Part shown: piece by piece, positions 43,306 to 55,116 of the stretch
Position numbering within the stretch: position 1 is the stretch's first letter
Layout of the letters: each line of letters starts with the position of its first letter
NCBI GenBank assembly: GCA_937980205.1
Contig: CALJKW010000042.1
Span: forward strand, 124,001 to 188,000
Source of the DNA: an uncultured Myxococcales bacterium
Lineage (GTDB): Bacteria; Myxococcota; Myxococcia; Myxococcales; Myxococcaceae
DNA length: 64,000 nt
Direction: 5' to 3'
Made by a program: the position numbers and the translations under genes
The notes under the pieces: model-generated
Databases searched by the model: none
What the model was told of the DNA's origin: nothing
What the model saw: the letters and a program-made list of their open reading frames with translations, nothing else

Positions 43306-43887
43306 ATGGCTGTCAAGGCTCCAGGCGGCGTCGGCGCGGCGCTCGAGATCGACGAAGACGACCGGCAGCGGATGCGGTTCCGCAAGGCGCTGGCGCGCAA
43401 GCGGCGTCACGAGCGTCAGGCCGAAGGTGAGATCAAGGAGCTCAACATCACCGCGATGATGGACATGATGACCATCATCCTGGTGTTCCTCATCAAGTCG
43501 TACGCGTCGTCGTCGGTCACGATGACGTCGTCCGAAGACTTGAAGCCGCCGATCTCGACGACGCGGCTGACTCCGAAAGACACCGTCGCGGTGACCATCA
43601 CGCCGCGCCACGTGCTCGTCGGCGACAAGCCGAAGGTCGAGCTCGACAACGGCCAGCTGCGGCCGGGCGATCTCTCCGGGCGCCTCATCGGTCCGCTCGA
43701 CGCTGCGCTGAAGAAAGAAGTCGAGAAGCTCAAGACGATCGAAGAGCGCGGCGGCAACCCGTTCAGCCACGAGCTCACCGTCATCGGCGACAAGCGCATT
43801 CAGTACGATCTGCTGATGTCCGTGCTCTACACGGCCGGCCAGAACGAGCTCGAGAACTACCGATTCATCGTGATCCAGAAGGAGTGA
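43306..43887 (+). CDS. aglS: AglS, second TolR/ExbD-like stator subunit
   Basis: A 193-residue TolR/ExbD family protein. Its start is immediately after the aglQ stop, so the two are translationally coupled. A basic cytosolic N-terminus (R-K-A-L-A-R-K-R-R-H) precedes a transmembrane helix (about 49-66) with Asp53 in A-M-M-D-M-M-T-I-I. The rest is periplasmic, ending in I-V-I-Q-K-E. In M. xanthus the two TolR-like subunits are not interchangeable. It closes the motor operon. Confidence 0.83.
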   Translation: MAVKAPGGVGAALEIDEDDRQRMRFRKALARKRRHERQAEGEIKELNITAMMDMMTIILVFLIKSYASSSVTMTSSEDLKPPISTTRLTPKDTVAVTITPRHVLVGDKPKVELDNGQLRPGDLSGRLIGPLDAALKKEVEKLKTIEERGGNPFSHELTVIGDKRIQYDLLMSVLYTAGQNELENYRFIVIQKE

Positions 43888-43888
43888 C

Positions 43889-43904
43889 CGCGTCTCGAGA
43901 CGCG
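43889..43904. terminator. Perfect 16-bp palindrome just after aglS
   Basis: CGCGTCTCGAGACGCG begins 2 nt after the aglS stop. It could fold as a 6-bp stem with a TCGA loop and end the motor operon, or be a protein binding site. The rest of the 241-nt gap to trmFO holds one short minus-strand frame (44120-43995, 41 codons, GTG start) that I do not annotate as a gene. Confidence 0.4.
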
Positions 43905-44128
43905 TGATCCCTCACACGAGCTTCTGGCGGTATTCGGGGCGAGCATCTTCCTCGAGCCCGTCGCGTCGTTGGCGCTGCCTGTAGCGTGCCGCGGTCACTG
44001 CAGCGCACCCACCAGCGGCCGGAACCGAAGCGCACCGGCGGTGTCGATGAAGTCGTGGACGCCGCGCGCAAAGCTCACTTTGACGAGGTGACGCTGGCGG
44101 ATTAAGGCCGCCGCAGCCACTCTTGAGC

Positions 44129-45430
44129 ATGTCCGACGTCACGGTCATCGGCGCAGGTCTCGCCGGCAGTGAGTGCGCGCACCAGCTTGCGCGCCTCGGG
44201 CACCGCGTGCGGCTGTGCGAGCAGAAGCCGCAGGTGAGGTCTCCCGCGCACAAGCTCGACGGGCCGGCCGAGCTGGTGTGCAGCAACTCGCTGCGCAGCG
44301 ACAACGTCGAGAGCGCGATCGGGCTGCTCCACGCCGAGCTGCGGCGCGTGGGCTCGGTCATCCTCTCGGCCGCGGACCAGTGCCGCGTCCCCGCCGGCGA
44401 CGCGCTGGCCGTCGACCGGGTCGAGTTCTCGAAGGCCGTGCAGGCGCGGCTGCAGCCGCTCGTCGAGTGGGTGCCGGGCGAGGTGCAGGCGCTGCCCGAG
44501 GGGCTCACCGTCATCGCCACGGGGCCGCTCACGTCCGAGGCGCTCACCACGCAGCTCTCGAAGCACGTCGGAGAGAAGCTCTACTTCTACGACGCGATCG
44601 CGCCGATCGTGGCGGCGGACTCCATCGACCCCACCAAGGCGTTCGCCGCGAGCCGCTACGGCAAGGGCGGCGGCGACGACTACCTGAACCTGCCCCTGTC
44701 GAAGGACGAGTACGCGCGGTTCGTCGACGAGCTGAAGAAGGGCCAGAAGCTCGTGCCGCACGCGTTCGAGGAGCCGAAGTACTTCGAGGGCTGCCTGCCC
44801 ATCGAGGTGATGGCCGAGCGCGGCGTCGAGACGCTCGCGCACGGGCCGATGAAGCCGGTGGGCCTGGGCACCGACGCGCACGCCGTCGTCCAGCTGCGCA
44901 AAGAGGACAAGGCGGGCACCGCCTACAACCTCGTCGGCTTTCAGACGCGGCTCACCTGGGGTGAGCAGAAGCGCATCTTCGGGATGATCCCCGGGCTCGA
45001 GAAGGCCGAGTGGATTCGCATGGGCCAGATTCACCGGAACACGTTCATCGACTCGCCGCGGCTGCTCGGGCCCGACCTGTCGCTCAAGACCGAGCCGCGG
45101 CTGTTCTTCGCGGGGCAGATCTCCGGGGTCGAGGGGTACGTCGAGTCGGCGGCCTGCGGCTTCCTGGTCGCGCTGAGCGTTCACGCGCGGCTGACGGGCG
45201 GGACGTTTGCTCCGCCGCCGGCGACGACGGCGATGGGCGCTCTGTATCGACACGTCACCGGTGAGGCGCACCCGCCGGGGTACCGGTATCAGCCGACGAA
45301 CGTGGTGTTCGCGCTGTTCCCTCCGCTCGAGGGGCGGCACAAGAAGGCCGACCGCCGGACGCTGTACTCACAGCGCGCGCTGCGCGACTTCGAGGCGTGG
45401 GCGAGCGGCGCGAAGGGGATCGCGGCGTGA
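44129..45430 (+). CDS. trmFO: TrmFO, folate-dependent tRNA m5U54 methyltransferase
   Basis: A 433-residue FAD enzyme that methylates U54 of the tRNA T-loop using methylene-tetrahydrofolate. It has the N-terminal FAD motif V-I-G-A-G-L-A-G-S-E and the family segments A-E-L-V-C-S-N-S-L-R-S-D-N, Y-D-A-I-A-P-I-V, G-C-L-P-I-E-V-M-A, and Q-I-S-G-V-E-G-Y. ATG 44129 is chosen over TTG 44123 because the FAD strand begins there. Its stop overlaps the next gene (GTGA). In many Myxococcota trmFO sits near xerC and hslVU, as here. Confidence 0.95.
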   Translation: MSDVTVIGAGLAGSECAHQLARLGHRVRLCEQKPQVRSPAHKLDGPAELVCSNSLRSDNVESAIGLLHAELRRVGSVILSAADQCRVPAGDALAVDRVEFSKAVQARLQPLVEWVPGEVQALPEGLTVIATGPLTSEALTTQLSKHVGEKLYFYDAIAPIVAADSIDPTKAFAASRYGKGGGDDYLNLPLSKDEYARFVDELKKGQKLVPHAFEEPKYFEGCLPIEVMAERGVETLAHGPMKPVGLGTDAHAVVQLRKEDKAGTAYNLVGFQTRLTWGEQKRIFGMIPGLEKAEWIRMGQIHRNTFIDSPRLLGPDLSLKTEPRLFFAGQISGVEGYVESAACGFLVALSVHARLTGGTFAPPPATTAMGALYRHVTGEAHPPGYRYQPTNVVFALFPPLEGRHKKADRRTLYSQRALRDFEAWASGAKGIAA

Positions 45431-47001
45431 CGCGCACTCTGCTGGCCTCGGCGTTGGTCGTGCTCGGCGTCGCCGCCGCGTGTGGGAAGAAGAAGGGCTC
45501 GGAGAAGCTGGTCGGCGGCGTCGGAGTGCGAGTGGCCGCGGGGCTCGTCACGGACCTGCGCATCTCTCCGGACGGGAAGGTCGCGTCGTACCTGAAGGAG
45601 GCGCAGAAGCCGCGCCTCGAGGGCGTGCCCGACCGCATGCGCGTGGGCGAGCTGTGGGTGGTGCCGACCGCCGGCGGGGACGCGAAGAAGCTCGGCAACG
45701 GGGTCTCGAACTTTCCCGGCGGCTACCTGTTCACCGCCGACTCGAAGTGGGTGCTCGAGCTGGTCGGCTACAACGCGTCGGCCCAGGCCGGCGAGCTCGA
45801 CGTCGCGGCGGTCGACGGCAGCTCGGACGCGGAGAAGATCGGCTCGCGCGTGACCTACATGCTCGCGAGCCCCGACTCGAAGTGGGTCGCGTTCGTGGAC
45901 GAGGGCATCTTGAAGCTGGGGCCGCTGCCGAAGGGCCCGTTCCGCGACGTGAACGGAGAGGTCGCGAACGCCGAGTTCACTCCGGACTCGTCGGTGCTGT
46001 TCTTCAAGCGCAAGCAGTCGGCCGGCGGCAGCCTGCTGGCGGTGAAGGTGGCCGACGCGCGCGACACGCCGAAGAAGCTCGCCGATCTGGTGGGCGACTA
46101 CCGCATGAGCCCCGACGGCAAGCGCATCGCGTTCGCGTCGAAGTCGAGCCCGTCGGAGCGCGGCTTCCGGCTCTACGTCGCGGACACCGGCTCGCTGAAG
46201 GACAAGAAGGTCGGAGAGAACGCCCTCGACTTCCAGTTCAGCGGAGACTCGAAGTGGCTCGCCCGCATCGAGGGGGCCTCGCCCGAGGCCGGAGGAGAGC
46301 TCTACGTCGGCACGGCCGACGGCTCATCGACGGGCAAGCAGCTCGGCACGGCGGTGCGCGACTTCGCGTTTTCGCCCGACAAGAAGCGCATCGCGTGGCG
46401 GCAGAACTACGTGGCGGATCGCGGCGAAGGGTTCGGAGATCTGGCGATGGCCGACCTGCCCGAGGGCGCCGTGCGCATGGTGGGGCGGCGGGCGCGCAGC
46501 TACGAGTGGTCTCCGGACTCGAACGCGCTGGCGTTTGCGTTCGACGTGGTGAAGCCGATTCGGTCGGTGAACCTGTACCTGTGGCACGTCGACTGGGCCG
46601 AGTCGGTGCACGTGAAGGACTGGGTCTACGACTACGACTTCACGCCGCAGGGCGACCGGCTGTTGTTCCGCGCCGACTGCGTGCGCGAGGGGCGGGCGTG
46701 CAACCTGCTGTCGATCTCCGCGACGGAGAAGCCGACGAAGGAAGCGATCAAGAAGCTCATCGAGGGCGTCTTCGGCTTCCGGCTCTCGACCGACGGCCAG
46801 CGCGTGCTGTTCACCTACGCGCGCATGCAGGGAGACCTGTACGACACCGGCGTGCTCAACCTGAAGAGCGGCGAGTACAAGACGCTCGATCAGCAGATCC
46901 GCATGCCGCCGTACCTGCTCGACGACGCCGGCACGAAGGTCGCGTACATCATCGCGGAGCCGAAGCGCGAGGGCGTGTACGTGGCGGACAAGGTCCCGTG
47001 A
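45427..47001 (+). CDS. TolB/WD40-like beta-propeller lipoprotein
   Basis: A 524-residue lipoprotein starting at GTG 45427, which overlaps the trmFO stop. The signal ends in V-A-A-A-C (lipobox). The rest consists of repeated L-x-S-P-D-G-K-x-V-A-x / F-S-P-D-K-K-R-I-A-W-type blades (about ten), as in TolB-like propellers, with Lys-rich loops. These usually form scaffolds for protein contacts in the envelope. Its stop overlaps the following enoyl-CoA hydratase gene (GTGA), so the three genes form one operon with no obvious common theme. Confidence 0.78.
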   Translation: MTRTLLASALVVLGVAAACGKKKGSEKLVGGVGVRVAAGLVTDLRISPDGKVASYLKEAQKPRLEGVPDRMRVGELWVVPTAGGDAKKLGNGVSNFPGGYLFTADSKWVLELVGYNASAQAGELDVAAVDGSSDAEKIGSRVTYMLASPDSKWVAFVDEGILKLGPLPKGPFRDVNGEVANAEFTPDSSVLFFKRKQSAGGSLLAVKVADARDTPKKLADLVGDYRMSPDGKRIAFASKSSPSERGFRLYVADTGSLKDKKVGENALDFQFSGDSKWLARIEGASPEAGGELYVGTADGSSTGKQLGTAVRDFAFSPDKKRIAWRQNYVADRGEGFGDLAMADLPEGAVRMVGRRARSYEWSPDSNALAFAFDVVKPIRSVNLYLWHVDWAESVHVKDWVYDYDFTPQGDRLLFRADCVREGRACNLLSISATEKPTKEAIKKLIEGVFGFRLSTDGQRVLFTYARMQGDLYDTGVLNLKSGEYKTLDQQIRMPPYLLDDAGTKVAYIIAEPKREGVYVADKVP

Positions 47002-47762
47002 TCGAGGTCTCGGTCGAGGGGGACGTCGCCTTCATCGCGCTCGCGCGGCCTGATGCGCGCAACGCGATGAGCGTCGAGATGGGCCGGCAGCTCTCGGAGG
47101 CGGTCGCTTCCGTGGCCCGGTCGCCGGCGCGGGCGGTGGTGATCTCGGGGAAGGGCGCCGTGTTCTCGGCCGGCGGCGACTTCGGGTTCCTCGAAGAGCG
47201 GTTGCGCTCGACGGCGGAGGAGAACCGCGTCGCGATGCTGCGGTTCTACGAGGCGTTCCTGTCGGTGCGGACGCTGCCGCAGCCCACCATCGCGGCGCTG
47301 CACGGCGCGGCGATCGGTGCGGGGCTGTGCTTCGCGATGGGGTGCGATCTCCGCGTGGCGGCAGAGGGCACGAAGCTCAGCGTGAACTTCGTGAAGCTGG
47401 GACTGCACCCGGGCATGGGCGCCACGTGGCTCTTGCCGCGGCTCGTCGGCCCGGCGCGCGCGGCGGAGTTGCTCATGACGGGCCGCCAGATCGAGGCCGC
47501 CGAGGCGCTTCGCATCGGGCTCGTGAACGAGGTCGTGCCGGCGGACCGGGTGCTGGAGCGCGCGCGTGAGGTGGCCCGCGAGATCGCGTCGGCGGGGCCC
47601 GTGGCGGTGCGGCAGGTGAAGGAGTCGCTGCGCGCACCGGGGCTCGAGCAGGCGCTCGAGGTCGAGGCGCGGGCCCAGGCCGTGTCCTACGCGACGAAGG
47701 ACCTCGCCGAGGGCGTCGCAGCCGCCCGGGAGCGGCGGGCGCCGAAGTTCTCCGGGGCGTAA
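46998..47762 (+). CDS. Enoyl-CoA hydratase/isomerase family protein
   Basis: A 254-residue crotonase-fold protein (GTG start overlapping the previous stop). It has the oxyanion-hole segments G-K-G-A-V-F-S-A-G-G-D-F and A-L-H-G-A-A-I-G-A-G-L, plus the R-P-D-A-R-N-A-M-S start. The catalytic Glu of hydratases in the first position is replaced (Ala/Gly region, then L-G-L-H-P-G-M-G-A-T), so isomerase, hydratase or another CoA reaction cannot be decided. The C-terminal region resembles other family members. It is the third gene of the trmFO operon. Confidence 0.85.
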   Translation: MIEVSVEGDVAFIALARPDARNAMSVEMGRQLSEAVASVARSPARAVVISGKGAVFSAGGDFGFLEERLRSTAEENRVAMLRFYEAFLSVRTLPQPTIAALHGAAIGAGLCFAMGCDLRVAAEGTKLSVNFVKLGLHPGMGATWLLPRLVGPARAAELLMTGRQIEAAEALRIGLVNEVVPADRVLERAREVAREIASAGPVAVRQVKESLRAPGLEQALEVEARAQAVSYATKDLAEGVAAARERRAPKFSGA

Positions 47763-47772
47763 GCTCTCAGGT

Positions 47773-47934
47773 GTGGGCCCGGACCAGAACGGCGCGATCG
47801 AAGTGACCGTTGCCTGCCTCGTGCCGGGTGCGTACCTCACCGTGATGACCGACGAGAACACTGTCGTCGTCGTCCCGTGCGGGGCGCCCGATTCTGGCGT
47901 CCCAGCGGCTGCCCGCTACGCTCCTCCACCGTGA
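47773..47934 (+). CDS. Possible 53-residue small protein before xerC
   Basis: A short ORF (GTG start 47773) whose stop overlaps the xerC start by GTGA. It encodes 53 residues with a Val-rich middle (V-T-V-A-C-L-V-P and T-V-V-V-V-P-C) and a Pro tail. G/C-rich third positions hold over most codons except the last ten. TAAGCT at 47760-47765, which includes the echA-like stop, lies 7 nt before the GTG, the spacing seen in other genes here. No family is recognised. The coupling with xerC favours a real gene, but chance is possible. Confidence 0.4.
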   Translation: MGPDQNGAIEVTVACLVPGAYLTVMTDENTVVVVPCGAPDSGVPAAARYAPPP

Positions 47935-48800
47935 TCGCGGACTTCCTCAAGCACCTCGACGTCAGCCGGGCCGCGAGCCCGAACACGCTGCACGCGTACG
48001 AGAACGATCTGCGCCAGCTCGAGAAGTACCTCGCCGGGCAGAACGTGCCGCTCGAGAAGGCGACGCACCTGCACCTGCGCGGCTTCCTCGGCGTCCAGGC
48101 GGCCACGCACTCGGCGACGACGCGCGCGCGCCGGCTCGCGGCCATCAAGTCGTTCTACAAGTTCCTCGTCCGCCGCAAAGTCATCGAGGTCAGCCCGGCG
48201 CGCCGCGTGAAAGCCCCGAAGCTGCCGCAGCGCCTGCCGCGCGCGGTGCCCGTCGACGAGACCTTCGCGCTGATGGACGCGCCGACGAGCGAGACGCCGC
48301 TCGGCCTGCGCGACCGCGCCATGCTCGAGCTCGCCTACGGCTGCGGCCTGCGCATCAGCGAGCTGTGCGGGCTCGACCTGCTCAGCGTCGACCGCGCCGA
48401 GCGCATCGTGAAGGTCCTCGGCAAGGGCAACAAAGAGCGGCTGGTGCCGGTCAACGAGACCGCCCTCGCCGCGCTCGAGTCCTGGCTGCAGCGCCGCCCC
48501 GAGGTCGCGAAGGGCAAGGCCACGCAGGCCCTCTTCCTCAACTACCGCGGCGGCCGCCTCACCACGCGCAGCACCGCGCGGCACCTCGAGAAGCACGCGC
48601 TGAAAGCCGGGCTCACGCGGCACGTGAGTCCCCACCAGCTGCGGCACTCGTTCGCGACGCACCTGCTGGCCGGCGGGGCCGACATCCGCTCGATCCAGGA
48701 GCTGATGGGCCACGCGAGCCTGTCGACGACGCAGCGGTACACCGCCGTCAGCTTCGAGCAGCTGCAAGAGGCCTACGACAAAGCCCACCCGCACGCCTGA
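47931..48800 (+). CDS. xerC: XerC tyrosine recombinase
   Basis: A 289-residue site-specific recombinase that with XerD resolves chromosome dimers at dif. It has an N-terminal SAM-like core-binding domain (1-95) and the catalytic domain with Arg in G-L-R-I-S-E-L, Lys in G-K-G-N-K-E-R, His-x-x-Arg in H-Q-L-R-H-S, His in M-G-H-A-S-L and nucleophile Tyr in T-T-Q-R-Y. GTG 47931 overlaps the small ORF stop; the longer frame from 47877 adds unrelated residues. TACGCT lies 8 nt before the start. The gene sits in the conserved xerC-hslV-hslU order, which supports XerC over an integron or phage integrase. Confidence 0.93.
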   Translation: MIADFLKHLDVSRAASPNTLHAYENDLRQLEKYLAGQNVPLEKATHLHLRGFLGVQAATHSATTRARRLAAIKSFYKFLVRRKVIEVSPARRVKAPKLPQRLPRAVPVDETFALMDAPTSETPLGLRDRAMLELAYGCGLRISELCGLDLLSVDRAERIVKVLGKGNKERLVPVNETALAALESWLQRRPEVAKGKATQALFLNYRGGRLTTRSTARHLEKHALKAGLTRHVSPHQLRHSFATHLLAGGADIRSIQELMGHASLSTTQRYTAVSFEQLQEAYDKAHPHA

Positions 48801-48851
48801 AGCAGCCGAAGCGCTCGCGCGGTTTGGGTTGCGTTGCTATGCACAGAAGCC

Positions 48852-49370
48852 ATGACGACCATCCTCTGCGTCCGCCGGGAAGGGAAGACGGTCATCGGCG
48901 GCGACGGCCAGGTCACCCTCGACAAGACCGTGATGAAGGGCAACGCGAAGAAGGTCCGCCGCCTGGGAGACGGGCAGATCATCGCCGGCTTCGCGGGTGG
49001 AACTGCCGACGCCTTCACGTTGTTCGAGCGGTTCGAGGCCAAGCTGAAGGAGCACAACAAGAACCTGGCCCGCGCCTGCGTCGAGCTGGGGAAGGACTGG
49101 CGCACCGACCGCTACCTGCGGCGCCTCGAAGCGCTGCTCATCGTGGCGGACAAGGAGAAGACGTTCATCCTCTCGGGCGCGGGCGACGTCATCGAGCCGG
49201 ACTTCGGCATCGCGGCGGTGGGCAGCGGCGGCCCGTTCGCGCTGGCGGCGGCGCGGGCGTACATGGAGCACCCGAACCTCACCGCGAGGCAGATCGTCGA
49301 GAAGTCGCTGACGATCGCGGCGGACATCTGCATCTACACGAACACGAACATCGCCTACGAGGAGCTCTGA
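48852..49370 (+). CDS. hslV: HslV, ATP-dependent protease peptidase subunit
   Basis: A 172-residue proteasome-beta-like subunit. Met is followed by the catalytic Thr (M-T-T-I-L), which becomes the N-terminus after Met removal. The family segments G-D-G-Q-V-T-L, V-M-K-G-N-A-K-K-V-R-R, G-G-T-A-D-A-F-T-L-F-E-R-F and A-A-D-I-C-I-Y-T-N are present. ATG 48852 is chosen so that Thr is exposed; TTG 48834 would add six residues and inactivate it. hslU follows immediately after the stop. Confidence 0.96.
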   Translation: MTTILCVRREGKTVIGGDGQVTLDKTVMKGNAKKVRRLGDGQIIAGFAGGTADAFTLFERFEAKLKEHNKNLARACVELGKDWRTDRYLRRLEALLIVADKEKTFILSGAGDVIEPDFGIAAVGSGGPFALAAARAYMEHPNLTARQIVEKSLTIAADICIYTNTNIAYEEL

Positions 49371-50758
<1,388 letters not shown>

Positions 50759-50762
<4 letters not shown>

Positions 50763-51964
50763 GCACTGCCAACGAAGCGATCATCGAGCGCGCGAAGAAG
50801 AAGCTGCTGCTCAACTACAAGCAGCAGCCGATCGTCCTGGTGAAGGGCGAGGGCTCGTACGTCTGGGACGCCGACGGCAAGAAGTACCTCGACCTGCTCG
50901 GGGGCATCGCCACCTGCGCGCTCGGCCACTGCCACCCGGCGGTCACCGCGGCGGCCAAGGCCCAGCTCGACAAGCTGTGGCACTGCTCGAACGTCTTCTA
51001 TTCGGAGCCGCAGATTCAGCTCGCAGAGAAGCTCACCGCGGCCTCGGGCCTGAAAGACGCGCGCGCGTTCTTCTGCAACTCGGGCGCCGAGGCGAACGAG
51101 GCGCTCATCAAGCTCGCGCGGCGCGCGCAGAAAGATCGCGGCCAGAAAGAGCGGTTCGAGATCCTCACCTTCGAGAACTCGTTCCACGGCCGAACGCTCG
51201 CGACGCTGACCGCGACCGGCCAGACGAAGTACCAGGCCGGCTTCGAGCCGCTGCCCGCCGGTTTCCGTCACCTGCCGTACGGCAGCCTCGAGGCCGTCGA
51301 GAAGGCCATCGACGCGAAGACCGCCGCGATCCTCGTCGAGCCGATTCAGGGCGAGGGCGGGGTGCGGCCGGCGCCCGAGGGCTTCTTGAAGGGCCTGCGC
51401 GCGCTCTGCGACAAGCACGGGCTGTTGCTGCTCGTCGACGAGGTGCAGACCGGCCTCGGCCGCACCGGCAAGGCGTTCGCCTACCAGCACGAGGGCATCC
51501 TCCCGGACGCGTTCTCGCTCGCGAAGGCGCTCGGCAACGGCCTGCCGATCGGCGCGATGGTGTGCACCGACGAGGTGAGCAAGGCGCTGCCCTCGGGCAC
51601 GCACGGCTCGACGTTCGGCGGCAACCTCGTCACCGCGGCGGCGGCGAACGTCGCGTTCGCGATGTGCACCGACCCCGCGATGATGGAAGAGAACGTCGCG
51701 AAGGGCCGCTACGCCTCCGAGCTCGCGCGCACGCTCATCGCGAAGAAGGGCGACGTCGTGAAAGAGTTCCGCGGGCGCGGCATGCTCTTCGGGCTCGAGC
51801 TGAGCGGCCCCGCGGGCGACGTCGTCGCGCGCTGCCGGCAGAACGGCCTGCTGGTGAACCTGGCCGGAGAGAAGACGGTGCGGTTCGCGCCGCCGTACAC
51901 GGTGACGCGCGAGCAGCTCGTCGAGGGCTTCACGCTCTTCGAGAAGTCTCTGAACCCGGTTTAA
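50759..51964 (+). CDS. argD: ArgD, acetylornithine/succinyldiaminopimelate aminotransferase
   Basis: A 401-residue PLP enzyme of arginine (and possibly lysine) synthesis. Signatures are G-G-I-A-T-C-A-L-G-H-C-H-P, F-F-C-N-S-G-A-E-A-N-E-A-L-I-K, F-H-G-R-T-L-A, E-P-I-Q-G-E-G-G, D-E-V-Q-T-G-L-G-R-T-G and the PLP Lys in S-L-A-K-A-L-G-N-G. The ATG overlaps the hslU stop (ATGA), so it is translationally coupled to the protease genes. The nearest alternative is another class III omega-aminotransferase; the length and motifs favour ArgD. Confidence 0.9.
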
Positions 51965-51974
51965 GCTGCCAACC

Positions 51975-53192
51975 GTGATTGCCGGACTGGGGGAGAAAAC
52001 CGACTTCGTCGCAACCGTGCCGAACGTCGACCCCTCGAAGCTCAACCTGACGGCTGACGAGCGCGCCCTGTTCGAGCGCGTCGGGCGGGCCGCGCAGATC
52101 TTCCAGCTCGTCGCGGGGTCGCAGTTCCCCGAGGCGAAGACGATCGCGCTGCTGCTCTCGCTGCGCGCCAAGGGCGCCATCGTGCCGGCGCGCCTGCAAC
52201 GCACGCAGTCGAGCCCGCAGGCGGTCTCGGCGGCGGCGATGCAGGAAGAGGTCGATCTCTCCGAAGAGAAGAAGAGAGAGATCCTCGAGCTCGAAGCCGC
52301 CCTCGAGACGAAGAACTACTTCGAGCTCTTCGGCGTGAAGCCCGGCGCCGACGCGACGCAGGTGCGCGACGCGTTCTACGAGCTGTCGCGCAAGTTCCAC
52401 CCCGATCGCTTCTTCAAGAAGAACATCGGCAGCTACCGCGCGCGCATCGAGCACGTGTACCGCAAGCTCAGTGTCGCCCACGAGACGCTGACGGACGACG
52501 CCCGGCGCGCGCAGTACCTCAAGGCCCACCCCGAGCTGGTCGACGCCGAGCCGGTGAAGGCGATTTCCCGCACGCAGTCGAGCCCCGCCGCCGTGCCGAA
52601 GCCGCAGAGCGCGGAAGACGAGGCGCGCGACGCCGAGCGACGCCACCGCTTCGCGAAGCACCCGTACTTCGCCAAGACCCAGCGCATGAAAGAGCTGCTC
52701 GGCCGCGCGAGGGAGCACATGGCGAAGGGCGAGTGGAGCCATGCGTTCACGGATCTCCACATGGCGACGCAGGTCGACGCGACCAGCGAAGAGGCGAAGA
52801 AGCTGCTCGCCGAGGTGCGCGCGAAGCACGACGTGCAGCGCAGCGAGGTCGAGCTCAAGCGCGGCCTCGAGCTGCTCGATCAGGGCAACGAGACCGGAGC
52901 GCTCGCGGCGTTCAAGGCGGCGGCCGCCATCGACAACCACAACGCGAAGGCCGCCTACATGGTCGCCAAGCTGATGTGGGACAAGTCCCACGATCCGAAA
53001 GAGGTGCTCACGTTCGCCCAGAAGGCGGTCGAGAACGCCCCGAAAAACCCGGATTACCACGTGCTCATCGCCCGCATTCAGGACCAGGCGGGCATGAGGG
53101 CGCTCGCGAAGAAGCACTTCGAAGAGGCGCTCAAGCTGAACCCGAACCACGCCGAGGCCAAAAAACACGTCAAGGGGCGGTGGCCGTTCTAA
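51975..53192 (+). CDS. DnaJ-domain protein with C-terminal TPR repeats
   Basis: A 405-residue protein. Residues 1-100 are helical. A J domain lies at about 113-175, with the H-P-D motif in K-F-H-P-D-R-F. The C-terminal 180 residues are TPR-like. J domains stimulate Hsp70 ATPase, and the dnaK gene begins 15 nt downstream, so they are probably partners. The zinc-finger and G/F region of DnaJ are absent. GTG 51975 lies 7 nt after TAAGCT (51962-51967), which includes the argD stop. Confidence 0.85.
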   Translation: MIAGLGEKTDFVATVPNVDPSKLNLTADERALFERVGRAAQIFQLVAGSQFPEAKTIALLLSLRAKGAIVPARLQRTQSSPQAVSAAAMQEEVDLSEEKKREILELEAALETKNYFELFGVKPGADATQVRDAFYELSRKFHPDRFFKKNIGSYRARIEHVYRKLSVAHETLTDDARRAQYLKAHPELVDAEPVKAISRTQSSPAAVPKPQSAEDEARDAERRHRFAKHPYFAKTQRMKELLGRAREHMAKGEWSHAFTDLHMATQVDATSEEAKKLLAEVRAKHDVQRSEVELKRGLELLDQGNETGALAAFKAAAAIDNHNAKAAYMVAKLMWDKSHDPKEVLTFAQKAVENAPKNPDYHVLIARIQDQAGMRALAKKHFEEALKLNPNHAEAKKHVKGRWPF

Positions 53193-53207
53193 GCTGTCGA
53201 ACCCTAC

Positions 53208-55049
<1,842 letters not shown>

Positions 55050-55083
55050 CCCTTCGACTTCGCGCTACGCGCTCCGCTCAGGG
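55050..55083. repeat. Intergenic repeat family B, copy 1
   Basis: CCCTTCGACTTCGC, a short hairpin segment (GCTACGCG) and CTCCGCTCAGGG. The ends CCCT and AGGG are complementary. Copy 2 lies at 56940-56988 with the same ends and a different central stem. Confidence 0.6.
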
Positions 55084-55116
55084 TGCACGGTGCACATGGC
55101 AGACGCGAGGTCTGCC

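Noticed and set aside
43995..44120. 41-codon minus-strand frame (GTG start) before trmFO
   Set aside because: The amino-acid sequence looks protein-like and third positions are G/C-rich, but it is short, antisense to the trmFO start and has no ribosome site; not enough to call a gene.
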